Below, piece by piece: positions 1 through 7,293 of a stretch of DNA of 64,000 nt. The notes beneath the pieces are model-generated. The model had not been told where the DNA came from. It searched no databases and was given only the letters and a program-made list of their open reading frames with translations. The DNA is taken from assembly GCF_000422385.1 (NCBI RefSeq), contig NZ_AULR01000017.1:1-64000 (forward strand). Reading direction: 5' to 3'. The first letter of the stretch is position 1. The number at the start of each line of letters is the position of its first letter. Made by a program: the position numbers and the translations under genes. This DNA is from Microbacterium indicum DSM 19969. GTDB lineage: Bacteria > Actinomycetota > Actinomycetes > Actinomycetales > Microbacteriaceae.

Positions 1-1
1 G

Positions 2-228
2 AAGTTCCAGATCGGCAGCCACCTCGCCGGAGCACTCGTCACCATCGTCCGAGACGCCACCACCATCGCGTTCTACGACGTCGCTACCGGCGAACTCCTC
101 ATCGAACACCCCTGGCCCGAGCCCGGCGTCCGCTACGTCAGCAACGGCAGGCCCCGCGGGCCCCGGAGGACCCCGCCACCGGAACCGTCACCGACGTCTT
201 GACACATGAAGCGTCACCGATCTGCTGA
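2..228 (+). pseudogene. 3' end of an IS481-type transposase, frameshifted
   Basis: The window opens inside a reading frame whose first 50 residues (starting KFQIGSHLAGALVTIV) look like the C-terminal beta-barrel domain of an IS481-like DDE transposase. That frame stops at 200-202. Moving to frame 1 at about 145-165 gives a tail containing TVTDVLTHEASPIC and ending at 226-228, which resembles the usual IS481 C-terminus, so I infer a one-base frameshift. No catalytic residues lie inside the window; the rest of the gene is upstream. The family assignment rests on remembered family features, not on a search. Confidence 0.6.
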
Positions 229-262
229 TGCGCTTCCGTCACCGAAGTCCTGATACATCACA
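186..262 (+). repeat. Three CGTCACCGA repeats at an IS481-like right end
   Basis: CGTCACCGA occurs at 186-194, 212-220 and 237-245, spaced 26 and 25 bp. The first and third copies continue into similar tails (GTCTTGACACAT and GTCCTGATACAT). The last copy runs to about 262 with a CA end, which fits the right terminal inverted repeat of an IS481-type element. The regular spacing could mark transposase binding sites; that part is inference. Confidence 0.5.
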
Positions 263-357
263 TCTTGGCCAGAGACGGAAGCGATGCCGAAGATGTTCGC
301 GCCTGCTGATGGTTCGGTTGACTCCTGGACCGCTTTCGAGCGGGAAGGATGGCAGCC

Positions 358-660
358 ATGCCGAAGAAGTACACGGACGAGTTCAAGAAGACCGCGGTCG
401 AGCTCGTCGAGTCCGGGTTGTCGCAGAAGCAGGTGTGCGCTGATCTCGGGATCTCGAAGTCCGCGTTGCAAGTGTGGGTGCGCGATGCCCAACTCGAAGA
501 GCGAGGGATCGAGCCCGTGGGCGATGCCGAGGGGCGTCGTGAACAGGCGGCGATGCTGAAGCGGATCAAGGAACTCGAGACGGAGAACCTGATCCTGAGG
601 AAGGCGACAGCGTATCTGTCGCAGGCGAACCTGAAGCTCGGCGGCCAGTCCCCAAAATGA
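358..660 (+). CDS. IS3-family transposase OrfA
   Basis: OrfA is the DNA-binding subunit of a two-frame IS3 transposase. The start at 358 (MPKKYTDEFKK) has GGAAGG about 8 nt upstream; an in-frame ATG at 349 is possible. Residues 5-50 form a helix-turn-helix (SGLSQKQVCADLGISKSALQ), followed by a leucine-zipper-like segment (LKRIKELETENLILRKA) used for multimerisation. The length of 100 residues is normal. Its TGA overlaps the orfB ATG as ATGA, with a CCCCAAAA run just upstream that could serve programmed frameshifting. OrfA is intact, but its partner OrfB is broken, so this copy cannot move on its own. Confidence 0.85.
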   Translation: MPKKYTDEFKKTAVELVESGLSQKQVCADLGISKSALQVWVRDAQLEERGIEPVGDAEGRREQAAMLKRIKELETENLILRKATAYLSQANLKLGGQSPK

Positions 661-1457
661 TGTTCCCGCTCGTCCAAGACCTTGCCGTGATCGGCGTGCC
701 GATCGCGGTGACGTGCCGGGTGCTGGGGTTCAGCAAGCAGGCCTTCCATCAGTGCAGGAAGCGGCCGTGCTCGCCGCGTGACGAGGAAGAAGCATGGTTG
801 ATCAATGCGCTGCGCGACGCTCACGACGACGACCCCGCGTTCGGGTCTCGGCTCCTCTCAGACGAGATCACCGCGGATGGGTATGTGGCAAGCGAGAGAC
901 GCGTATGGCGGCTGTGCAACCGGGAGGACATCGTCTCGGTGATCTCCCGGCGCGGCCGCGGGAAGCGGCAAAGGCCGGGGCCGGCGGTGCATGACGACAA
1001 GGTCCAGCGTGTGTTCGTCGCGAACGGCCCGACGAGATCTGGCTCACCGACATCACTGAGCACTGGACCGACGACGACAAGCTCTACCTCTGCGCAGTCA
1101 AGGACGTGTTCGGGAACAAGATCGTCGGCTACGCGACCGGACCGCGGACGACCGCCCGGCTCGCCGTCACGGCGCTGGAAGACGCCGTTTCCCGGCGCGG
1201 GAATGTCGAAGGGTGCATCGTGCACTCGGACCGGGGCAGTCAGGGTGAATTCAACTGGTCGTCGCAACACCTCTATCAGGAGGTGTTCGATGGTTCGTCG
1301 TCAGCAGGCCGCGGACAGGGCTGTTCGTCCGAAGCTCCGCTCGCTGGGGCATCCGAAGTTTCAGAAACCCGTCGAGGCGGCGTTCTGGGGCGAGATCGCG
1401 AAAGGGCTGATCGAGTTCGAGACCATCATGAACAACGACCTGGCCCTCGCGGCCTAA
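657..1457 (+). pseudogene. IS3-family transposase OrfB, frameshifted and chimeric
   Basis: OrfB is the DDE integrase half of an IS3 element. Residues from 657 to about 1025 are in frame. At 1025-1030 (AACGGCCC) one base appears to be missing, and the catalytic core continues in the next frame with PDEIWLTDITEHW (first Asp) and VHSDRGSQ (second Asp), ending near 1245. The third acidic residue and most of the C-terminal part are absent. They are replaced by about 165 bp of unrelated sequence, after which the original frame resumes with IEFETIMNNDLALAA and stops at 1455-1457. The gene is inactive because of both the frameshift and the lost Glu. Confidence 0.8.
1241..1409 (+). mobile_element. IS30-type 5' fragment inside the IS3 orfB
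   Basis: The segment between SDRGSQ and IEFETIM of OrfB does not belong to IS3. It contains AGGAGG at 1278-1283 and an ATG at 1290. The encoded peptide holds RSLGHPKFQKPVEAAFWGEI, which resembles the N-terminus of actinobacterial IS30-type transposases. The fragment is in frame with the residual OrfB tail, so a 55-residue chimeric peptide (1290-1457) with its own ribosome binding site is possible. The IS30 assignment comes from remembered family features. Confidence 0.5.
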
Positions 1458-1519
1458 CCAAAACTGTCACCAGTTCCTACATCGGGCCCCTACGTCAACA
1501 ACGATCCGGGTCGGTACAT

Positions 1520-3472
1520 CTAGAAGCGTCGGCCTCCGCCGGAGCGGCGTCCGGTTCCTCCGAAGGATCCGCCGCCGCCCGAACGGCGTCCGACGCCCCC
1601 GAAGGACCCGCCGAAGCCGCCGCCGAACGATCCGCGCGACGAGGACCCCCAGCCGGACCCGCGTCGTGACCCGCCGCTCAGCGCGTTGCCGATGAGGCCG
1701 CCCACGATGCCGCCGACGATGTCGCCGCCGATGCCGGACCCGCCGCCGTAGCCGCCGCCGCTTCCGTACGACGACATGTCGCTGCGCGCCTGCGTCGAGG
1801 CCTGCTGCGCGAGCGACGCGGCCTGCTGCGCCTCGCGCGCCGCGGTCGCGGGGTCGGTCGACGCGATCGCCGTCGCGTGGTCGAGGGTCGCGCGGGCCTC
1901 GGCGAGGCGCGAGCGGGCGGCGGATCCGATCGATCCGCGGCGCGTGCCGATGAACGAGTCCGCCGATTCGATCGCCGTGCGCGCCTGCGCGAGCGCCTGG
2001 TCGACCTGTCGCCGCTGGCGGTCGGCCGACTCGACGACCTGATCCATCTGCCGGTTCGCGGTGGCGAGCGCCTCGAGCATCAGGACGGGCTTGCGGGCCG
2101 ATCCCGCGAGGTTCTCACGCGCCAGGCGGATGCTCTCGGTCGCCGCCTGGACGGCCGCCGCCGCGGACAGCAGACCCTGCGCCCGCGCGATGTCGGACTC
2201 GAGGTCGGCGATGAGCGCCTGCGCCTGGTGCTCGGACTCGGCGAAGCGCTTCTCGAGGTTCGTGACGGCCGACGCGAGCTCGCCCGCCTGCGCGAGCGCC
2301 TGCTCGGCGTCGTGCAGGTCGAGGGCGGCCTCGCCGGAGTCGCCCGCGTCGAGGTGCGCCTTCGCCTCGGCGAGCTCGGCGTCGGCGAACGCGAGGCGGG
2401 AGGCGGCCTGCGCGTCGTTGTCGTCGACGTCGTCGAGCAGGGGAGAGGCGTAGGTCTCGCGCAGCCGAGCGATGTCGGCGGCGATCTGCGCGGGCGCGCC
2501 CTCGGCGGCCGCTCGCCGGGCCGTGAGCTCGGCGAGCACCTTCGGCGCGTTCTGCGACAGGCCGCGCAGCTTCTCGAAGTCGTCCGCGCGCGCGTCGAGG
2601 TCGGCGTCGGCCTGCTCGAGAAGGCCCACGATCCGCTGCAGCGCGGCCCCGCGCTCTGCGGGCGCGGATCCCTCCGCCTCCTTCTGCAGCGCGAACGACT
2701 GCTGGAGCGCCGCCTTGGCACCGTCGAGGGAGCGCTGGTAGTCGGCGGTCGACTCGGCGCCGAACTCGGCCTCGGCGAAGCCCAGCTCCTGCTCCGTCGT
2801 CCGCACCGCGTCGTCCATCTCGATGAGCAGGGTCGACGCGTGCTTCTCGAGCTCCGCGAGCTGCTCGGCGGTGGCCGCCTCCTGCTCCTGCCGCGCCCTG
2901 CGGGCCTTCGCTCCCCGCGAGATCGCGAGTGCAGCGACGACGATCGCCGCGACGACGACGAGCGCGAGGATCACCCACCAGACGGTGTGGTTCGGCGCCG
3001 TGCGCTGCTCCATCTCGTCGGCCGCGGTGTCGACGGCCGCCGCCCAGTCGTCGGTGCCGATCGCGTCGCCGACCGCCGTCTCGATCGCCGAGAGGTCGCT
3101 CTCGCCGAGGCCGCCCGACACGGGAGGGGTGAGGTAGAGCTGGCGCGCGTCGGTCGCGATCGACAGCAGGTACTGGTCGGATCCGAGCCCGTTTAGGTCG
3201 GCCGTGCCGTTGCTCCACTCCGCCGAGTCGGAGGGGTTCGTGAAGTCGTCGACGAACGCGACCCACAGCTCGACGCCGCTGTCGTCGGCCAGGGTCTGGA
3301 GGCGGTCCTGCGCCGCCGACTCCTCCGACGACGAGAGGGCGTCGCTCCCGTCGTAGACGTACGTGCTCCCGAGGGTCACGGGATCGGTCGCGAGCGCGGC
3401 GCCCGCTGGAGCGAGCGCGAGGCCTGCGGCCATCGCGAGAGCGGCGAACAGGTGGGCGCGGGCACGGCGCAT
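1520..3472 (-). CDS. TPM-domain secreted/membrane protein with Gly-rich tail
   Basis: A 650-residue envelope protein. Residues 1-28 are a signal peptide. Residues about 35-150 form a TPM domain (YgcG/DUF477 family), with YVYDGSDALSSSEE followed by a YLLSIATDARQLYL strand. One membrane segment lies at 163-187 (WWVILALVVVAAIVVAALAI). A long Ala/Glu/Arg-rich region (190-540), probably coiled coil, reaches into the cytoplasm. The last 90 residues are Gly/Ser/Arg repeats such as GRRSGGGGSFGG. TPM domains have been tied to phosphatase activity and photosystem repair in plants, but the bacterial role is unclear. A -10-like TAGGAT lies on the minus strand about 35 nt before the ATG, and GAGGGGG serves as ribosome binding site. 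The 3' end lies 62 bp from the IS3 remnant. Confidence 0.8.
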   Translation of the reverse strand: MRRARAHLFAALAMAAGLALAPAGAALATDPVTLGSTYVYDGSDALSSSEESAAQDRLQTLADDSGVELWVAFVDDFTNPSDSAEWSNGTADLNGLGSDQYLLSIATDARQLYLTPPVSGGLGESDLSAIETAVGDAIGTDDWAAAVDTAADEMEQRTAPNHTVWWVILALVVVAAIVVAALAISRGAKARRARQEQEAATAEQLAELEKHASTLLIEMDDAVRTTEQELGFAEAEFGAESTADYQRSLDGAKAALQQSFALQKEAEGSAPAERGAALQRIVGLLEQADADLDARADDFEKLRGLSQNAPKVLAELTARRAAAEGAPAQIAADIARLRETYASPLLDDVDDNDAQAASRLAFADAELAEAKAHLDAGDSGEAALDLHDAEQALAQAGELASAVTNLEKRFAESEHQAQALIADLESDIARAQGLLSAAAAVQAATESIRLARENLAGSARKPVLMLEALATANRQMDQVVESADRQRRQVDQALAQARTAIESADSFIGTRRGSIGSAARSRLAEARATLDHATAIASTDPATAAREAQQAASLAQQASTQARSDMSSYGSGGGYGGGSGIGGDIVGGIVGGLIGNALSGGSRRGSGWGSSSRGSFGGGFGGSFGGVGRRSGGGGSFGGTGRRSGGGRRF

Positions 3473-3519
3473 GTGGATCCCCCTCGTGTGCTTGCCCCGA
3501 TCCTACGGTGGCACCCGCT

Positions 3520-3525
3520 TACCCT
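3520..3525 (+). promoter_or_regulatory. -10 element (TACCCT), leaderless start of the DUF3097 gene
   Basis: TACCCT ends 7 nt before the ATG at 3533. This places the expected transcription start on the initiation codon and supports ATG 3533 over upstream starts. There is no Shine-Dalgarno sequence in the usual position. Confidence 0.55.
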
Positions 3526-3532
3526 GAGGGTG

Positions 3533-4369
3533 ATGTTCGAAGACAGGTACGGATCCGATGTCCTCGCCCCCGGCTGGAAGCAGAAGGGGCAGAAGACGTC
3601 GCGCCCCGTCCCCGCCGAGATCGACCTCGTGATCGAGGTCGCGGGCGACGGCTTCACGGGCGCGATCACGCGCGTCGAGGCCGGCAACGTCGAGCTCGAG
3701 GACTGGAAGGGGCGCCGCCGGCAGTTCCCGCTCGGCTCGGGATTCCTCCTCGAGGGCGAGCCCGTGATCCTCGAGAAGGTCGTCGCGAAGCCGCAGGGCC
3801 GCCAGCGCACGGCGTCGGGATCGTTCGCGGCCAGGGACGCCAGGGCGCGCGTCGCGCTTCCGAACCGGATCCTCGTCGAGGGCAAGCACGACGCCGAGCT
3901 CGTCGAGAAGGTGTGGGGCGACGACCTGCGCGCCGAGGGCGTCGCCGTCGAGTTCCTCCAGGGGGCCGACCTGCTCCCGGACCTGCTGCGCGACGAGCCG
4001 CCGAGCGCGAAGCGGCGCTACGGCGTGCTGCTCGACCACCTCGTCCCGGGGTCGAAGGAGCAGCGCCTCGCCGACCAGATCCTGCGGGGCCCGCACGGCG
4101 CGCACATCGCGATCGTCGGACACCCCTTCGTCGACGTGTGGCAGTGCGTGAAGCCGCAGGCGATGGGGATCCCCGCGTGGCCCGTCGTGCCGCGCGGCCA
4201 GGACTGGAAGACGGGCATCTGCCGCGGCCTCGGGTGGCCGGCCGACACGAAGGCCGACATCGCGATGGCGTGGAAGCGGATCCTCTCGCGCGTCTCGTCC
4301 TACAAGGACCTCGAGCCCGCGCTGCTCGGCCGCGTGGAGGAGTTGATCGATTTCGTGACCGCGCCCTGA
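3533..4369 (+). CDS. DUF3097 family protein with Toprim-like motifs
   Basis: A conserved actinobacterial protein of 278 residues and unknown function. The first 85 residues form a small beta domain rich in charged residues. The C-terminal part carries ILVEGKHDAELVEKVWG (about residues 113-129) and, about 60 residues later, GVLLDHLVPGSKEQRLADQI. These match the order and spacing of Toprim motifs (EGK..D, then D-x-x-x-PG-x-K) as seen in RNase M5-like proteins. A nucleic-acid phosphodiester function is therefore plausible but inferred. The start is supported by a -10 hexamer exactly 7 nt upstream. trmB follows after 15 bp from its own promoter. Confidence 0.8.
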   Translation: MFEDRYGSDVLAPGWKQKGQKTSRPVPAEIDLVIEVAGDGFTGAITRVEAGNVELEDWKGRRRQFPLGSGFLLEGEPVILEKVVAKPQGRQRTASGSFAARDARARVALPNRILVEGKHDAELVEKVWGDDLRAEGVAVEFLQGADLLPDLLRDEPPSAKRRYGVLLDHLVPGSKEQRLADQILRGPHGAHIAIVGHPFVDVWQCVKPQAMGIPAWPVVPRGQDWKTGICRGLGWPADTKADIAMAWKRILSRVSSYKDLEPALLGRVEELIDFVTAP

Positions 4370-4371
4370 AT

Positions 4372-4377
4372 TAGGCT
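4372..4377 (+). promoter_or_regulatory. -10 element (TAGGCT), leaderless start of trmB
   Basis: TAGGCT followed by 7 nt and ATG 4385. It sits immediately after the DUF3097 stop codon, so trmB can be transcribed independently without a 5' leader. Confidence 0.55.
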
Positions 4378-4384
4378 GGGGCGC

Positions 4385-5101
4385 ATGCCCGAACCCGGAA
4401 CAGGCCGCCGCGAGATCCTCTCGTTCGTTCGTCGCGGCGGGCGCATGTCCGACGGGCAGGAGCGCGCCTGGAACGAGCTCTCGCCGTTCTACCTCTTCGA
4501 CGTGCCCCGCGCCGAGGGCGTCACGAGCGTCGACCCCGACGCGCGACTCATTCCCTCCGAGGAATACGGTCGCGAGGCGCCGCTCGTCGTCGAGATCGGA
4601 ACGGGCCAGGGCCACTGCATCGTCAACGCGGCGACGACGCGCCCCGACACCGACTTCCTCGGCATCGAGGTCTATGACTCGGGCCTCGCCCGGACGATGC
4701 TCGACGCCGACAGGGCCGGAGCGAAGAACCTGCGCCTCATCGAGGCGAACGCGCCCGAGGTGCTGAAGACGCTGCTGCCCGAGGCCTCGGTCGACGAGGT
4801 GTGGATCTTCTTCCCCGACCCGTGGCACAAGGCGCGCCACCACAAGCGCCGCCTCGTGAGCCCCGGATTCGGCGCCGTGGTCGGCAGGGTCCTCCGGCCG
4901 GGCGGCGTCCTCCGCCTCGCGACCGACTGGCAGGACTACGCCGACCAGATGGTCGAGGTCCTCGACGCCGAGCCCGAGGTCGAGCGCGCGTTCGACGGCG
5001 ACTGGGCGCCCCGATTCGACGGCCGCATCATGACGGCCTTCGAGCGCAAGGGCCTCGACAAGGGGCGCGACATCCGCGACCTGACGTACAAGCGGGTCTG
5101 A
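4385..5101 (+). CDS. trmB: tRNA (guanine-N7-)-methyltransferase
   Basis: TrmB makes m7G46 in the tRNA variable loop using S-adenosylmethionine. The SAM-binding loop is VVEIGTGQGHCIV (about residues 69-81), followed by LGIEVYDSGLARTML. The signature FFPDPWHKARHHKRRL (about 141-156) and the C-terminal TAFERKGLDKG...TYKRV segment are diagnostic. The length of 238 residues is normal. Leaderless initiation is suggested by the hexamer 7 nt upstream. Confidence 0.95.
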   Translation: MPEPGTGRREILSFVRRGGRMSDGQERAWNELSPFYLFDVPRAEGVTSVDPDARLIPSEEYGREAPLVVEIGTGQGHCIVNAATTRPDTDFLGIEVYDSGLARTMLDADRAGAKNLRLIEANAPEVLKTLLPEASVDEVWIFFPDPWHKARHHKRRLVSPGFGAVVGRVLRPGGVLRLATDWQDYADQMVEVLDAEPEVERAFDGDWAPRFDGRIMTAFERKGLDKGRDIRDLTYKRV

Positions 5102-5177
5102 CCTGAACGTCCCGGCGCGTTCGCGCGCCCGCCAGCTCGTCGCGATCCGCGGATCGGCGGCCTCCGCCGTCGCGACC

Positions 5178-5687
5178 GTGATCGCGGCGATCTCGCACAC
5201 CGTGGGTGGGGGAGCGCCGCCCGCGCCGCTGCTCGTCGTCGGCATGGCGGCCGTGCTCGTGTTCCCGGCCATGGCGCTCATGGGGTCGAGGCCGCGCCCG
5301 TTCCGGATCGCGGCGACGACCCTCGCGGCGCAGGGCGCGTTCCACGCGGCCTTCCTCGCGCTCGGCGCGCCCGTCGCGGGCGGCCCATTCGTCGCGGGGC
5401 ATCACCACCACGACATGGTGCTGCCGCTCGCCGTATCGCATGCGGACGGCGGCATGTGGGGCGCTCACGTCGTGGCGGCTGCCGTCACGATCGCGATCCT
5501 GACCTTCGGTGAGCGAGCCGTGCTGCGCGCTCTCTCGTGGGTCGTCGCGCGCTCCGCCGTGCGCGTTCCCGCGCCGCGGGTCGTCCGGTTCCCGCGGATC
5601 CTCGCCACGGGCCCCGTCCTCGCCGCGCCGCGCACGCGCGCCGCGGCGCTCGTCGGGCCGCGCGGCCCGCCCCTGCTCTCCTTCTGA
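5178..5687 (+). CDS. Membrane protein with a conserved-looking His in each segment
   Basis: A small integral membrane protein with about four hydrophobic segments. The reading frame is open upstream and a charged segment (SRARQLVAIRGSAASAV) precedes the first membrane helix, so the true start may be CTG at 5103 just after trmB; GTG 5178 is the first standard start. Histidines recur within or beside the segments: ISHTVGGG, QGAFHAAF, GHHHHDM and GAHVVAAA. With the YcnI gene 68 bp downstream, a role in copper handling is a reasonable inference. No catalytic motif was recognised. Confidence 0.65.
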   Translation: MIAAISHTVGGGAPPAPLLVVGMAAVLVFPAMALMGSRPRPFRIAATTLAAQGAFHAAFLALGAPVAGGPFVAGHHHHDMVLPLAVSHADGGMWGAHVVAAAVTIAILTFGERAVLRALSWVVARSAVRVPAPRVVRFPRILATGPVLAAPRTRAAALVGPRGPPLLSF

Positions 5688-5755
5688 CACATCCCTTTCC
5701 TCGTCCGGAGCCGACCTGGCCCCGGCGATGACCATGCATGCCCGAAGGAAGAGAA

Positions 5756-6418
5756 ATGACCATCACACAGAAGAACCGCGCCCTCCGATACTCGATCGGC
5801 GCGATCGCCGTCGCGGCGGGGCTGGTGCTCGTGCCGGCCGCCGCGCAGGCCCACGTCGGCCTTACGTCCGAGGATCCCGCCGTCGCGGGAGCCGACGCCG
5901 AGCTCACGTTCGGCTTCAACCACGGCTGCGACGGATCCGCCACGACGGCGCTCGCGATCACGCTGCCCGACGGCCTCACGGGCGTCCACCCCGTGCAGGA
6001 GCAGGGCTGGACGATCGACGTCGCGCGCGACAACGCCGACGGCAGCGCGTCGAGCGTCACCTACACGGCCGACACGCCCATCGCGGCCGACCTGCGCGGC
6101 GAGGTGCGCATGCTCGTCGGCATCGACGAGAGCGCCGAGGGATCCCTCGCCTTCCCCGTCGAGCAGGTCTGCGAGAGCGGATCCGAGTCGTGGAGCGAGG
6201 TCGCCGAGGCCGGTCAGAGCGAGGACGACCTCGAGTCGCCCGCGCCCGTGCTGGCGCTCGCGTCGGCGAGCGAGGCCGCGACGCCCGAGCCCGAGGCGGC
6301 GGCCGACGACCAGGGCTCGACGATCGAGCCCGTGACCCTCACGGTCACGATCGCGGCGCTCGTCGTCGCGGTCGGCGCCCTCATCACGGCGATCACCGGC
6401 GCGCGGCGCCGGTGCTGA
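5756..6418 (+). CDS. YcnI-type (DUF1775) copper-binding membrane-anchored protein
   Basis: A 220-residue exported protein. Start ATG 5756 has GAAGGAAGAG 4-14 nt upstream, better than the in-frame ATG at 5738. The signal peptide ends in VPAAAQA, and the mature protein starts HVGLTSEDP. In YcnI this N-terminal His forms the copper-binding brace. The family motif NHGCDGS is present near residue 60, and WSEVAEAGQ follows the core domain. A single C-terminal membrane segment (VTLTVTIAALVVAVGALITAI) and a short basic tail anchor it outside the membrane. YcnI proteins bind Cu(II) and usually sit beside copper-import genes; here only the His-containing membrane protein is adjacent. Confidence 0.85.
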   Translation: MTITQKNRALRYSIGAIAVAAGLVLVPAAAQAHVGLTSEDPAVAGADAELTFGFNHGCDGSATTALAITLPDGLTGVHPVQEQGWTIDVARDNADGSASSVTYTADTPIAADLRGEVRMLVGIDESAEGSLAFPVEQVCESGSESWSEVAEAGQSEDDLESPAPVLALASASEAATPEPEAAADDQGSTIEPVTLTVTIAALVVAVGALITAITGARRRC

Positions 6419-6457
6419 GCTGATCCGAACCCCCGGCCTGGTAATGTCTCTCTGTCC

Positions 6458-6530
6458 GCCTCCGTAGCTCAGGGGATAGAGCGCCGGTTTCCGGTACCGA
6501 AGGTCGGGGGTTCGAATCCCTCCGGGGGCG
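6458..6530 (+). tRNA. tRNA-Arg (anticodon CCG)
   Basis: A 73-nt cloverleaf. The acceptor GCCTCCG pairs with CGGGGGC (one U-G pair), and the D arm is GCTC/GAGC. The anticodon stem CCGGT/ACCGA (one mismatch at its base) encloses loop TTCCGGT, giving anticodon CCG. The T arm GGGGG/CCCTC has loop TTCGAAT. The discriminator base is G and a full CCA is not encoded. TAATGT at 6442-6447 is a plausible -10. Confidence 0.93.
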
Positions 6531-6537
6531 CCGTGCA

Positions 6538-6574
6538 ATGTCCCGCGACATATGTCTCATATGTCGCGGGACAT
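6538..6574. repeat. 37-bp near-perfect palindrome after tRNA-Arg
   Basis: Arms ATGTCCCGCGACATATG (6538-6554) and its exact reverse complement (6558-6574) flank a TCT loop. It begins 8 nt after the tRNA. It may terminate the tRNA transcript, but it lacks a U tract, and the long perfect arms are also typical of a protein-binding or mobile palindromic repeat. Confidence 0.85.
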
Positions 6575-6636
6575 CTGTCATTTCGGGGCCGACGCTCGCC
6601 AGGTCGCCGGTCGCGGGCCGAGCGCCCCGCGATCGC

Positions 6637-7200
6637 TCAGCCGGCGAGGCCCGCCGCGCCGATCAGCGTCTCGGCGGCGCTGCGGGCGACTCCCGCGGCG
6701 TCGGAGGTGCCGGCGATGGCGGCCGTCGTCTGCGCGCCCTCCGCGAGGATCGCGAGCTGGGCGGCGAGCTCGCGGCTGCCGCCGCCTGCAGCCACGATCT
6801 CCTCGACGTAGCGCTGGAACGACTGCTTGTGCTCGCGCACGGCCTCGGCGACGCGGCGGCTCGATGAGCCGAGCTCGCCGAACGCGTTGATGAAGCCGCA
6901 GCCGCGGAAGTCGGCCTCCTCGAACCAGACGGCGAGGTAGTCGTACACGGCGAGCATGCGCGCGGCAGGGTCGGTCATCCCGTCGACCTCGCGCCTGACC
7001 CCGGTCGTCCACATGTCGTGGCGCAAGCCGAGCACGGCGAGGACGATGTCCTCCTTCGCGGGGAACTCCTTGTAGAGAGCTCGCAGCGACACGCCGGCCG
7101 CGTCGCGCACCGCGTCGACGCCCACGTTGCCGATCCCGCGGCCGTAGAACAGCTCGTCCGCCGCTTCTATGACCCGATCGCGCACGCTCGTCTTGTCCAT
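6637..7200 (-). CDS. TetR/AcrR family regulator of the adjacent hydrolase
   Basis: A 187-residue one-component repressor. The N-terminal helix-turn-helix spans residues 8-50 (RVIEAADELFYGRGIGNVGV, AAGVSLRALYKEFPAKEDIV). The C-terminal domain contains the CGFINAFGEL segment seen in YxaF-like TetR proteins. It is divergent from an alpha/beta hydrolase gene, and two identical palindromes lie in the 93-bp gap. On the minus strand TAGGAT lies 6 nt before the ATG, so its mRNA is probably leaderless. It most likely represses both genes; the ligand is unknown. Confidence 0.85.
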   Translation of the reverse strand: MDKTSVRDRVIEAADELFYGRGIGNVGVDAVRDAAGVSLRALYKEFPAKEDIVLAVLGLRHDMWTTGVRREVDGMTDPAARMLAVYDYLAVWFEEADFRGCGFINAFGELGSSSRRVAEAVREHKQSFQRYVEEIVAAGGGSRELAAQLAILAEGAQTTAAIAGTSDAAGVARSAAETLIGAAGLAG

Positions 7201-7213
7201 GTGACGATCCTAC

Positions 7214-7273
7214 TTGACGTGAGAACGATCGTTCTCTACTGTGATCCGCAGAAGCGAGAACGATCGTTCTCGC
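7214..7273 (+). promoter_or_regulatory. Hydrolase promoter with two identical TetR operators
   Basis: TTGACG (7214-7219) and TACTGT (7237-7242) are separated by 17 bp. The spacer consists almost entirely of the 16-bp palindrome GAGAACGATCGTTCTC (7221-7236). A second copy at 7256-7271, extended to 20 bp as GCGAGAACGATCGTTCTCGC (7254-7273), lies 35 bp downstream. Binding at the first site would block RNA polymerase directly and also lies upstream of the leaderless tetR start. Confidence 0.85.
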
Positions 7274-7293
7274 GCTTACCTGAGGAGTCACTC

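Noticed and set aside
3503..5281. A 592-codon minus-strand frame over the DUF3097 gene and trmB
   Set aside because: Shadow frame without recognisable domains opposite two well-supported genes.
6458..6574. tRNA-Arg as an integrated element attachment site
   Set aside because: No integrase gene and no repeated copy of the tRNA 3' end were found in the window.
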